Below, one piece after another: positions 10,330-22,130 of a stretch of DNA of 64,000 nucleotides. Position numbers and translations under genes: made by a program. Each line of letters begins with the position of its first letter. Position 1 is the first letter of the stretch. Source of the DNA: Lathyrus oleraceus (Eukaryota; Streptophyta; Magnoliopsida; Fabales; Fabaceae); the NCBI RefSeq assembly GCF_024323335.1, contig NC_066583.1, positions 268,851,416 to 268,915,415 of the forward strand. The letters run 5' to 3'. The notes below the pieces were generated by a model, which worked only from the letters and a program-made list of their open reading frames with translations, did no database searches and was not told the DNA's origin.

Positions 10330-13300
10330 AAGTGATCTTATGGCATCCACTATGAACAGTTCTGTTATGGCTCAGTATGATTTCGACAATCCCATCTACC
10401 AAGCTGAAGAGGAGGGTGAGGAAGACTGTGAACTCCCGAAAGAATTGGTTAGATTGTTGAAGCAAGAGGAAAGAGTCATCCAACCTCATCAGGAGGAGTT
10501 GGAGATTGTGAATCTTGGTACTGAGGACGCCAGAAGAGACATTAAGATCGGGGCTGCTTTGAAGACAGAGGTCAAGAGCAGGTTGATTGAGATGCTGAGA
10601 GAGTATGTGGACATATTCGCCTGGTCTTATCAAGATATGTCTGGGCTGGATACTGACATTGTGGTTCATAGACTACCTCTCAGGGAAGATTGTCCTTCAG
10701 TTAAGCAGAAGCTTCGGAGAACGAGTCCTGATATGGCAGTTAAGATCAAGGAAGAGGTTCAGAAGCAGTTCGATGCTGGTTTTCTGTCAGTGACGACTTA
10801 TCCCCCGTGGGTGGCCAACATCGTTCCTGTGCCGAAGAAGGATGGCAAAGTCAGAATGTGTGTCGATTACCGGGATTTGAATAGAGCGAGTCCGAAAGAT
10901 GATTTCCCATTACCTCACATTGATGTATTGGTTGATAATACAGCTCAATCCTCGGTTTTCTCTTTCATGGATGGTTTCTCGGGCTATAATCAGATTAAGA
11001 TGGCGCCAGAGGACATGGAAAAGACGACATTCATTACACCTTGGGGCATGTTCTGCTATAAGGTGATGCCATTTGGGCTGAAGAATGCCGGTGCTACCTA
11101 TCAGAGGGCTATGACGACTCTCTTTCATGACATGATGCACAAAGAGATTGAAGTGTACGTGGATGATATGATTGCGAAGTCGCAGACAGAAGAGGAGCAC
11201 CTGGTTAATTTGCAGAAGTTGTTTGATCGGTTGAGAAAGTTCAAACTGAGGCTGAACCCGAACAAGTGTACGTTTGGTGTGAGATCCGGGAAGCTGTTAG
11301 GCTTCATTGTCAGTGAGAAAGGGATTGAGGTTGATCCAGCAAAAGTCAAAGCTATTCAAGAAATGCCTGAACCGAAAACAGAAAAGCAGGTTCGTGGGTT
11401 TTTAGGGAGATTGAACTACATTGCAAGGTTTGTATCTCACCTAACTGCCACGTGTGAATCGATATTCAAATTGCTAAGAAAGAATCAAGCGATCAGGTGG
11501 AATGATGATTGTCAGAAAGCTTTTGACAAGATAAAAGAGTATTTACAGAAACCTCCAATCCTGATTCCTCCAGTGCCAGGGAGACCATTGATAATGTACC
11601 TGTCAGTGACCGAGAATTCGATGGGGTGTGTATTGAGACAGCATGACGAGTCTGGTCGAAAAGAGCATGCCATATACTACCTTAGCAAAAAGTTTACCGA
11701 CTGTGAAATCAAATATTCACAGCTTGAGAAAACTTGATGTGCTTTGGCCTGGGCTGCTCGCCGACTGAGGCAGTATATGTTGAACCATACTACCTTGTTG
11801 ATTTCTAAGATGGATCCAGTGAAATACATCTTTGAGAAGCCGGCTCTCACTGGACGTGTTGCCCGTTGGCAGATGATCTTGACAGAGTATGATACCCAAT
11901 ACACGTCGCAGAAGGCCATCAAAGGTAGTGTTTTATCAGACTATCTCACCGAGCAACCGATTGATGATTATCAGCCTATGATGTTTGAATTCCCTGATGA
12001 AGACATCATGTATCTTAAGATGAAAGATTGCGAAGAGCCTCTTGTCGAGGAAGGACCGGATCCTGATGACAAGTGGACATTGATGTTTGATGGGGCTGTG
12101 AATGTGAATGGCAATGGTGTTGGTGCAGTGCTTATCAATCCTAAAGGGGCTCATATACCTTTTTCTGCCAGATTGACTTTTGATGTCACCAACAATGAAG
12201 CTGAGTACGAGGCTTGTATCATGGGGATAGAAGAAGCCATTGATTTGAGGATCAAAACGCTCGACATCTTTGGAGATTCCACTCTAGTGATCAATCAGGT
12301 CAATGGAGATTGGAATACGAACCAGCCGCATTTGATTCTGTATAGAGATTACACCAGAAGAATACTGACGTTCTTCAAGAAGGTGAAGTTGTATCATGTC
12401 CCCCGGGATGAGAATCAGATGGCTGATGCCTTGGCTACTTTGTCTTCCATGATCAAAGTTCATTGGCGGAATCATGTGCCACATGTTACGGTGAATCGAC
12501 TCGAGAGGCCTGCGTATGTGTTTGCAGCCGAGTCTGTTGTGATTGATGAGAAACCGTGGTATTATGATATCAAGAACTTCCTCAAGAGCCAGGAGTATCC
12601 TGACGGTGCGTCAAAGAATGACAAGAAAACCCTGAGAAGGCTAGCTGGAAGCTTTTACTTGAATCAGGATGATGTGCTGTATAAGAGAAACTTTAACATG
12701 GTCTTGCTCAGATGCGTGGATAGACACGAAGAAGACATGTTAATGCAGGAAGTGCATGAAGGTTCGTTTGGTACCCATGCTGGTGGTCATGCAATGTCTA
12801 AGAAATTGTTGAGAGCCGGTTATTACTGGATGACTATGGAATCCGATTGTTTCAAGTATGCTCGGAAGTGCCATAAGTGTCAGATCTATGCTGATAAGGT
12901 GCATGTACCACCAAGCCCTTTGAATGTCATGAACTCGCCTTGGCCGTTTGCCATGTGGGGCATTGACATGATTGGGAAGATTGAGCCTACTGCTTCGAAT
13001 AGACATCGCTTCATCTTGGTTGCGATTGACTACTTCACCAAATGGGTGGAAGCAGCTTCCTATGCTAATGTCACCAAACAAGTGGTTGCCCGGTTCATCA
13101 AGAAAGAAATCATCTGTCGTTATGGGGTTCCTGAGAGAATCATCACTGATAATGGTTCGAATCTCAATAACAAGATGATGAAAGAGCTTTGCAAAGATTT
13201 CAAGATCGAACATCACAATTCTTCTCCCTACAGACCGAAGATGAATGGCGCTGTAGAGGCGACAAACAAGAATATCTAGAAGATTGTGCAGAAGATGGTC

Positions 13301-13807
13301 GTGACGTACAAGGATTGGCATGAGATGCTGCCTTTCGCTTTACATGTGTACCGTACCTCAGTACGTACATCGACCGAGGCAACCCCGTACTCCCTTATGT
13401 ATGGTATGGAAGCAGTCCTACTAGTTGAAGTGGAGATCCCTTCTCTGAGGGTTTTGTTAGATGTCAAGCTGGACGAAGCCGAGTGGATTCGAACAAGGTT
13501 TAACGAGTTGAGCCTTATCAAAGAGAGACAGCTTGCAGCTGTGTGCCATGGGCAGTTGTATCAGAGAAGGATGAAGCGAGCCTTTGATCAGAAAGTGCGT
13601 CCTCGGAGCTATCAGACTGGTGATTTAGTTCTGAAGAGGATCCTTCCTCCCGGTACAGATAACAGGGGCAAGTGGAAGCCTAATTACGAAGGTCCATATG
13701 TTGTGAAGAAGGTTTTCTCTGGTGGAGCCTTGACGCTTACAACTATGGATGGTGAAGATTTCCCGTCCCCTGTTAACTCAGATGTAGTCAAAAAATACTT
13801 CGCATAA
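10330..13807 (+). pseudogene. pol: pol of element B: RT, RNase H, second RNase H, integrase
   Basis: RT has the conserved block FMDGFSGYNQI (about 10967-11000) and the catalytic YVDD at 11156-11167. RNase H follows. A second, Tat-type RNase H domain lies near 12080-12440 (FDGAVNVNGNGVGAVL; acidic residues in NNEAEYEA). Integrase shows an H-H-C-C zinc domain near 12752-12890 (CHKCQ) and D, D, E residues in GIDMIG (about 12961), TDNGSN (about 13147) and GAVEA (about 13250). The C-terminal domain ends at TAA 13805-13807. All parts share one frame, but a TGA at 11735-11737 and a TAG at 13277-13279 interrupt it. It would copy and insert the element; this copy cannot without readthrough. Confidence 0.93.
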
Positions 13808-13816
13808 ATTGACCCG

Positions 13817-14009
13817 CTGGACAAAAAGAATAAGAGAGTCTAGGGAAAAAAGGGCATCCCGGCGAACCAAAAAACAGAAAGAAAAGGTTCGGGCAAAAGT
13901 TAGGGATAAAATGAAAAGAACTTGTACACCCGGTAAGTCGAAAACCCGCAAGGGCGGCTTAGGCAAAAATGGGTATCCCGGTGGATTGAAAACCCGAAAC
14001 GGCGATCCA
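13817..14009 (+). other. Four-hairpin array directly after the integrase stop (element B)
   Basis: Stems: CTGGAC 13817-13822 / GTCTAG 13838-13843; CGAACC 13863-13868 / GGTTCG 13886-13891; TAAGTCG 13934-13940 / CGGCTTA 13955-13961, with inner CCC-GCAA-GGG; TGGATTG 13982-13988 / CGATCCA 14003-14009. Most modules are preceded by a CCCG(G) motif and three of four are followed by (G/A)GGCAAAA. Element A has the same four at 31449-31640. Seen by eye, not folded by software. Confidence 0.6.
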
Positions 14010-14188
14010 GGCAAAAGAGGGATTAAAGCGAAGACTACAGTCTGAGTTATCTGTACTTCATCGTGCTTCGTCGTCTGCCATCTCGAAAGATGTGATCGGT
14101 CCAGTCATTCTTCTCAGAAAGCAAGGCAGTTGGGAGGAAAACTGATGATCTGTGAGTTATAACAGAATTGGGAAATAGTGGATGCCGT

Positions 14189-14231
14189 GTTCACATTGCC
14201 ATTAGGATAGATTTTTCCTTTTGTGCGCAAT
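14189..14231 (+). other. 43-nt block conserved between A and B 3' UTRs
   Basis: Identical base for base to 31820-31862 in element A, while flanking sequence is clearly diverged. An AATAAA follows about 60 bases on in both. It could be a processing, packaging or polypurine-related signal; the role is unknown. Confidence 0.75.
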
Positions 14232-15776
14232 GACCTCTTTCTAGGAATTGCTTCCCAATGTATTCGCCTTTTCAGGCACATTTTCAATCAATAAAAGTCG
14301 TTATTCAGATAAATAGTTTTCTTGTTTTTATTTTACTGTTTTGTTTGCAAAAACGTCCGAATTTTTTGATAAGCCTTGCATATAAAAACATGAAGGCTAA
14401 ACAATAATGTGCTGAAAGATAAAACATTTGAAAATCATTTTGGATGTTGTGGACACTTGAGCGCATTTTGTCCATGCAATCCTTGGGGCATTTTGTTGTG
14501 CTGTTTTGCAGGTCGTCATCTGTGCAGACAATTCCACAGCAGATATTTCTCCAAGCAAGTATGAGAGCTTTCAGAGCTATTCTCCCCTGCAGAGAGGTCT
14601 TTGGATAGTGCCTTCTGTTCCCAGCAGATCTAAGAATTGCCTATGCTCAGCAGACCCAGAAGTGGATGTATTCCCCAGCGAACATTTTCCCAGTTGAGAT
14701 CCCCACTGAGTTGAAGGGATGTTGTACACCCAGCGGAGGTGTCAGTGGAGTAGTTCCGTTCCCCAACAGTCGGGTTTGAAGTACTGTTATCCCAGCTTGG
14801 TCGTGAACGCTCATCCCTAGCAGGGGTGCGGATGTCTTTCTCCAGCGTGGTCCGGTATATTATTTTCCCACCAGGGTTATGCTCCTCCTCAGCAGAGTGG
14901 TGTGATATCCCCAACAGAGTTGCTTTCCCTAGCAGATCTCCCGAGCAGAGATTGGTGTTGATAATGTTCCTCAGCAAGTCCCCAAGTGGATCCGGTGCGG
15001 TGAAGATTATCTCCAGTAGAGTTTATCCTACTTGTGGATTGGTTGGGTCGTCCCCAGTGAAGTCACCTTATTTTTTTTCCCCCAGTGGAGTCGTATTGAT
15101 TGGTTCCTCGGCGCAGTCGCCTTGAGTTTTCCCCAGCGAAGTAGCATTTATTTCCCAAAGCAGAGTTTCCTACTCGTTGGTATTTCTCCCCAGCGAGTTG
15201 TTTTGATTGTTTCCCCAAGCGGAGTCCCCGAGTGGATTGGGTCCTACGAAGGATGTCCCCAACGGAGTCTATCCTTTCCCCAGCAACAGTGTTATTTCTC
15301 CGGCACGAGTGAGAAGTCGGCGCTCTCCCCGCAGAGTATTCCTCAAGCAGAGTCTCCCCGTGGAGTTGGAATATCTGATCGTTTGGCTCCCCAGCCAGAG
15401 TTCATCATTTTGCATTTGGCATATAGTAACCATTGCATCCTCAAATCGCGTAGCATTTCCATTCAATATGGAGCATTACGCTATAGAAAAATTCAAACAT
15501 ATGCATTCATGTGTTAACCAAGCAAACCACATCCCCGACAGAAGCGGATCTTTGTTCAACATCTGTACAACCCGTTTGCTACAGTCGCTCCTGACGGCAT
15601 TCAGGATTGATACCCCCCAGAGAGGTTTGTTTCCTCATCCGTTGGTGAAAGGAAAGCTTGTTTCTCCCCAGTGAGATCCCTAGCAAGTGTTTAGCCTTGC
15701 CTTGACATGTGTAGATGTCATTCTTTTGTGATACCTATCAGTGTCATGTCAACACCCGCGTGTGTTATTTCTTTGG

Positions 15777-16990
15777 TGTCGGTAAACACCATCTTTCGGT
15801 GTCGGTAAGCATCGAGTCCCACTCCAGTCATTCATTAATGTCTGGTCGTCTTTCTTTGGTGTCGGTAAACACCATCTTTCGGTGTCGGTAAACATCGAGT
15901 CCTACCCCAGTCATCAGTCAATGTCTGGTCTTCTTTTTGATGTCGGTCAACATCATCTTTCGATGTTCGTAATACCCTCCCCAGAGGTAACCTCTCCGTT
16001 GGTTTCGATAAACGTTGAGTTTTTTTTCTAGTCGTCCGCGAACGTCTAGTTGAATTATCCCCAATAAGAGTCACCTCTCCGTTGGTTTCGATAAACGTCG
16101 AGTTTTTCCTATACGTCCGCTGACGTATAGTTGCTTGTTCCCCACAGATCATTTGTTGATGGCTGTTGATCCCCTCAGAGTTACCTCTCCGTTGGTTTCG
16201 ATAAACGATGAATTTTTCCCAATCGTCCGTTGATGGTTGGTTGTGTTCACTTTTCCCCAAAGAGTCACATCTCCGTTGGTTTCGATAAACGTTGAGTTTT
16301 TCCCTATGCGTCCGTTGACGTTTGGTTGAGTTATATTTCCTCTCCCCAGAAGAGTTACCTCTCCGTTGGTGTCGATAAACGTTGAGTTTTTCCTATGCGT
16401 CCGTCGACGTATAGTTGTACCCTTCCCCTCAGAGTTACCTCTCCGTTGGTTTTGATAAACGTTGAGTTTTTCTCGTGCGTCCATTGACGTCCGATTGTAT
16501 ATCCTATTCCCCAACCATTCATTGATGTCTGGTCACCCTTCTCCGTTGGTGTCGATAAACGTCGAGCTTCTCCCGTTCGTCCGTTGACGTCTGGTCGAGT
16601 CTTCCCATTCATCCGTTGATGTCTGGTCACCTTTCTCCGTTGGTGTCGATAAACGTCGAGCTTCTCCTTCTCCGTTGGTGTCGATAAACGTCGAGCTTCT
16701 CCTTCTCCGTTGGTGTCGATAAACGTCGAGCTTTTCCTAGTTGTCTGTTGGCATCTAGATGTATCTTCCGCAGTCATCCGTTAATGATTGGTTACCTCTC
16801 CGTTGGTTTCGGTAAGCGTCGAGTTTTTCCTGGTCGTCCCCAGTAGAGTACCTCTCCGTTGGTTTTGGTAAACGTTGAGTTTTTCCCACTACGTCCGTTG
16901 ACGTATGGTTGTATCTCTTTTCCAGTCATCCGTTAATGATTGGTTACCTCTCCGTTGGTTTCGATAAACGTTGAGTTTTTCCTAGTTGTC
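15777..16990 (+). repeat. Variable-period tandem repeats in the 3' UTR of element B
   Basis: A core reading CTCCGTTGGT(T/G)TCGATAAACG occurs about 13 times from 15996 onward. Successive starts are spaced 83, 110, 84, 90, 80, 100, 94, 35, 35, 93, 56 and 96 bp. A different GGTGTCGGTAAACA repeat precedes it at 15777-15960. Three short 35-bp units at 16637-16707 are the most regular part. Confidence 0.8.
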
Positions 16991-17226
16991 CGTTGGCATC
17001 TAGTTGTGATTGCTTTGCCCATTCATCTGTCGATGTCTGGATGTGACTGTACCTTTGGAAGAGAAACCAGGAATCCCCAAAAAATATCAGATCCCCAGTA
17101 ATAAGCATCAGGTTACTGTTGGATCCCCGCATTGTGCAAATTTCTACGGTTCTTGGTATTCAATCCCTGTTTACCCTGAAAGTCTGACAGCCGTTGCTCT
17201 CATCCGTTCGGGTTCCCAGTTGATTG

Positions 17227-17238
17227 AATAGGGGCAGA
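17227..17238 (+). other. Polypurine tract of element B
   Basis: AATAGGGGCAGA directly precedes the 3' LTR at 17239. Element A has the matching AATAGGGGCAAC before its own 3' LTR. It would prime plus-strand DNA synthesis. Confidence 0.85.
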
Positions 17239-20200
17239 TGTAGCACCTCAAATTTACACCTCTCATTTTGTACATTCATTTTCATTTTTAGGTCATAACA
17301 TAGCATTGTCCACTGCATAGCATTGCATTGTCCGTTGCCTAAGTGCAAGTCATCAGTCAAGACTGGTCAAGAGATCCAGTTGTGCAAGCAAGCAAGTGCA
17401 ATTCATATAGAAGCAAAGCCCTAGGGTTGGTCCATTGTGTTCATGTGACCTAGGGATCATTTTGAAGTGGTTTGGCCAAAGATTGGATGATCAAAGCTCA
17501 ACAATCATGGCACAATTCATCTGAAACCCTAGAAAGTCAACCAAAGTCAACTGTGCATTCAATCATGGATTTGAAGGTGGGAGATGGTTAGAGAGGCCTC
17601 ATTCATGTCCATACAAGTCTCATTTGACATTTCGAACATCAACATTGAAGAATTTGAGGTCAGATGAAAAGTTTCCAAAAATAGTAAGTGACCTGTAATT
17701 TGAAATTGCCAAAAATGGAAAGGTCTTCTCCTCAAGTTTACATCACCAAGCAAGCTTCAAATGAAATTTTGTCCAACATGAAAGTTGACGATCTTGCTAT
17801 CACCTTTCCAAAAAGTCCAAGCACATGAATTTCTCATGTATGGTTGGGAAATTATGGATCAATCTTTGCCAAGTCAATTTGAAGTTCAAAAGTGCATAAC
17901 TTTCACACCATAAGGCCAATTGATGTGGTTCTTTTTGTAACATTTCTCTTTTAACATGAGCTATCCAAAACATACATCAAAAACCATGCATCTCCATTAC
18001 AAAATTTTTGCATTTTTCATTTGAATTTCATTTGAATTTGGAGGGAAAATTGCAATTTGAAAAATAAGCATTGTCCATGCATTCCAACATTGGCATTTGG
18101 CTAAAAATGATATTTCAAGGTGAATTAACACATGAACTCGTGTACTGTAGCATTGGTTATCACACATTAAGGTGCATTTGCAAATTAGCCATTATACCTT
18201 CATTTCATTAATCTCTTTGGCATGGCTTAATCTTGATTAGCAAACATGATTAACAAACCATATATATTGCAAATCATAACAGAAAATTGGATTAACTTGG
18301 CATAATTTCCAGATCTGAACTTTTTCTTCATTGTGCTCTCAAACTCTTTCTTGAAGATTCATCAAAATTCTTCACAAACCTTGCTATTTCCACGATTGAA
18401 TCATCATCTACAACCATAACTGAGTTGGATTGAAGCAAGATTGCAAAGATTTTGAGCTGCTTCTTGAACTGTTGAAGCTAGCATCATCAATGGCAACTGT
18501 AGATTTGAGCAAGATCAAGCAAGACTGAGCATCCAACATTCATCCAAATCATCATACTAGCATTGAAGATCATCTGTTTTTGCTTCTCAAGGCTTGAAAG
18601 TCACGAATTCAGTTCTGCAATCTCTTGAAGGTAAGATTTCGAATCTCACAATTCATGCAATTAGGATATGCATGTTGTAGATCTTGAATCCATGAGTATT
18701 CTGAGCTTTGTGACATTAATTTTCATCAAGATTTGAGTGAGATATGTTGAATATAAGATTGATGTGTGAATTTTCTTTTACTCGATCCAGACATGTTAGT
18801 GAAAATTAGGATAAATTGAGTTGAGATTGTTGATGTACGTGCAAAGACGAGTGCAATGATGTATCGTTTGTGAATTTCTGTGAACAATTATTCTTGAGTG
18901 TATGAATGATGAAGAACATTGCATGAACCCTAAAATTTTCAATTCCAGAAGTAATTTGATCCATAAGCGCGCATGTTTGCATGTGATTGTCTGTTTATTG
19001 CCATGCATTGGTACATAGTGGATCCAACGTGTCATTTTCATTGGTCACGAGCGCATAAGCCTTGCCACCGAGGCTTTAATGAAACGACGCGTTTCATTGA
19101 GCGCGCCTCAATTTGATTTTCAACATGGTTCGATCCTCAACTGGATCATTTTCACATTAGGCCTTGCATTTTTAGTTCATTTTCGATCCATGTTCATGTA
19201 TGCCTTCCACATGTTTTTTTAATTTTTTCATCCATTCCAAAATTCATAACTTCATGATGGATTGTCCAAATGAGATGAGGTTTTTTGCATGATGTTCCTC
19301 AAGATGTCTACTATTTTTTGATGGTTTTTACAGAAATTGTGCACGCATGGATTCTTATTTTTCCTAGAGAATGTTCATACATGTGTGTTCTTGATATGCT
19401 TTGCCCTTTTGATTGTGAAATGATGAGTTTTGATCTTATAATTGTGAAATTTTGCATGCTTAAAATAGACATCCTAATGAACATTTTGGTATAGAGTTTG
19501 CATTTTTCCCATTTCTGGTTGATGAGATATGATCTGTTTAATGTGGGTGTGACAATGTGTGTCACACCATTGCTTGCTTGACTTTCTGATTTTATTTGCC
19601 ATGCCATTTCAATGCCAATTAATCTGATGTTTTGAATGATTCTACTTCTGGATGTTAGCATTGCTTGTGAATTTTTGTAGAATTTTTGAATGCATTTCCA
19701 ATTTGTTTGAGATTTTCTTTGCTGGTTGGTCATGTTTGGACTTTTTGATAGTCATGAACTTAGATGATTTGTGAAATGTTGGTTGTGTATCATATGAACC
19801 TGAATATTTGCACATGTATTCTAGACACTTTGAAGTTTGCCATGGCTTTGGTTTGAGACATTTATCATGTATGGATTCTGTTTTAGGCTTGTGTGAACTT
19901 GATGCATCAATTTGTACTTTGTTTGAGCTTGTTTGTGCATACCTTTGCCTTATGGAATTTATTTGCCTTGCTTCCACTTGTCCAAATGCATTGAAATTGG
20001 ATGTGATGATCACTTGATGTGTGTTATTTAGCCATGATTTTTCTTGAGATTTATTGAATCATTTTTGAGTTGATGTGAATTGGTTCATTCTGTTTGCTCC
20101 TATGAGCTTTGAACTTGCATGCCTTGCCATGATTGCTTTGTGAAATGATTTTGGTGAATGTTATGGATATGAGACCACTTGGATTTTGTTCTTAATTGAT

Positions 20201-22075
20201 TGAACTTGATTCATGCCAATTTTCATGTTCTGTTTTGAATTATTTCTCCCTCTTTGACCCTAGGCCTTGTCCTAGTGGTTAGTGCTTATGTTTGAGTTGT
20301 GTTTTCAGGACAAGAAGCATATGGCCTTGAGGAGTGTGATTCATTTGCTCATTTGGATTGATATTTGATTGATGTTGATTAACATTAAGTTGTTTTGTAG
20401 GTGGATTAGCTCCTTTGAGTTGAGCTTGTGCTTTGCTTGATGCATTGCTTGTTGTCTGTTTGTACAGTTAGCTGTTGACTTTTAGTCTGCCTGTTTGACT
20501 TTTTTGAGTTGTGTATTGACTGAGTTAGATTGTTTTCAGGTACATTAGTTGCTATAGTTCATTGTGAACTTGCTTTTGCTGTTGCTTGGTTGCTTAACCA
20601 ATTTGAGGTATAATGTCTCTGACTCCATGTAGTCTGGAAGACCTGGCCTGTTATTTGGTCAGGCACCTGTCTGAAGTCCTCCTTAAGAGGCAATGCTTGT
20701 GATTGTTTATTTTTGTCCCCAAGCAGGAAAAGACCTTTGATAAGGCAATTGGCAGATAAAAGAGATGTGCAATCCATCTCCTGCTATTCAGTTGAGTCAT
20801 CCCTTTGCTCACACACCTTGTGTTGATGCATTGTGGATATTAACCCAAGATCCATGTTGAGTCGGTCATAAGTGTAGAAGGGTTCCAACTTTCTGAACCC
20901 ACACATTCATTTGTCTAAAGCTCTCCCCGGCCAGGGATAAGAGCTGTGAAGTCTTATCTTCACTTCCCATTTCATCTGCTTCACCCTAACTCTCAATGTT
21001 AGGGTTAAGAGCTAACATCACCCGATTCCAGTTGGCTTGTGTTTCACAGCCTAACCCTTGTGTGAGCCCACTTTGTTTGTATATAGTGTGTGCTATTTGT
21101 GTGATTGTTTGCTTTGCCTGTGCTGTTTAGGATAGCTTGCTCCCTGTGCAAGTTAGATAGCAACCTTAACTTAGGGATGATATGCATGATAACATCTAGG
21201 CTCGAGTCGTAGTCTCCCTAGTTGTGTCTCCCTTTGTATCTGGTTAGGCTAGTCCTTTGTCCCTGCGTAGGGGAACTACGTCGCCCTGATCCTCATACCA
21301 GATGAGGTACGTAGGCAGGAGATGAGCTGATCTCTCCGGGCGCCCTTTTGTTTTGTTTGTGTGAGTTGTTTCTCCTTTTCTGGTTGGAGATGGATGTAAG
21401 ACCAGCGATTGGCATTCCGTATCCTCTTGTTGTGTGCTTGGAGTCCAATGTAAGTCCAGCGATTGGCATTTGGTTTCCAGTGTGGGTGTGTTTGGTTCGG
21501 AGTCTGATGTAAGTCCAACGATTGGCATTCGGTTTCCATGTTTGCCTGTTTGTGTGGAGTTTGACGTAAGTCCAGCGATTGGTAGTCGATTTCCTGTGTT
21601 GTTTTGTTTGGTGTGCGTTAGCCGAGCTACGAGTGCTCTGATTCTTCTTTAGTCTGAGAAGATACGTATGCATAGGATGCGACATCCTAGCGAGCACGTT
21701 TCCCCCTGTCCCGAACTACGTCGACTCTGATGTCTACGCCTGATAGACTACGTAGGCCCAGGATGCGATATCCTGCCGAGTTAGTTTCTTTTGTTTTTCC
21801 TGTGTCTCTTTCAGCCAGTGTGTGTTTGTGTGTGAGCAGTTTTAGCAACCTTTATCCTTCCTTTTGTGCGTGGATCCCGTCGAGTACGACGGATGCGTAG
21901 GGGTGCTAATACCTTCTCTTCGCATAACCGACTCCCGATCCCATTCTCTTTGGTCGCGAGACCATGTCTTTTCCAGGTTTACTTCGAGCGTTTCCTTTCC
22001 CTCTTTTGGGATAAATAACGCACGGTGGCGGCTCTGTTGTTCTTGTTTCCCGCCGGTTTTTCGCGTAATGCGACA
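17239..22075 (+). repeat. 3' LTR of element B
   Basis: 4837 bp, TGTAGCACCTC to ATGCGACA, collinear with 783-5620 throughout. The leader hairpin array is at 21276-21892. Here module 1 keeps a perfect CCTCAT/ATGAGG inner stem that has one mismatch in the 5' LTR. Confidence 0.92.
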
Positions 22076-22080
22076 CATAT
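22076..22080. repeat. Target-site duplication of element B, right copy (CATAT)
   Basis: Matches 778-782; element A sequence resumes here. Confidence 0.9.
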
Positions 22081-22130
22081 GCAGGGTACATTCTTGATTG
22101 AGATCCTGGTTGAGAGGCATCCCTGTTCCA

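Larger units (their letters stand above)
13808..17226 (+). other. 3' untranslated region of element B
   Basis: No ORF here has a recognisable product. In order it holds a four-hairpin array (13817-14009), a 43-nt block identical to one in element A (14189-14231), an AATAAA at 14290-14295, a region of scattered CCCCAG(C/T)(A/G)GAGT motifs (about 14520-15670) and a field of tandem-like repeats (about 15777-16990). Hypervariable, repeat-bearing 3' UTRs are known for Ogre-type elements. Confidence 0.8.
783..22075 (+). mobile_element. Element B: full-length Ogre-related Ty3/gypsy element lacking ORF1
   Basis: It is bounded by two near-identical LTRs (783-5620 and 17239-22075) with TG...CA ends and a CATAT duplication. 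Internal order: primer site, leader, gag, protease, intron, RT, RNase H, Tat-type second RNase H, integrase, repeat-rich 3' UTR, polypurine tract. Compared with A, no ORF1 lies between leader and gag; the leader runs into the pre-gag segment near an A-run at 6499-6510. In the first 320 bp or so of the LTRs I count about seven differences, suggesting a fairly recent insertion. The coding region holds frameshifts, a 95-bp duplication and stops at 11735 and 13277. Confidence 0.92.
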
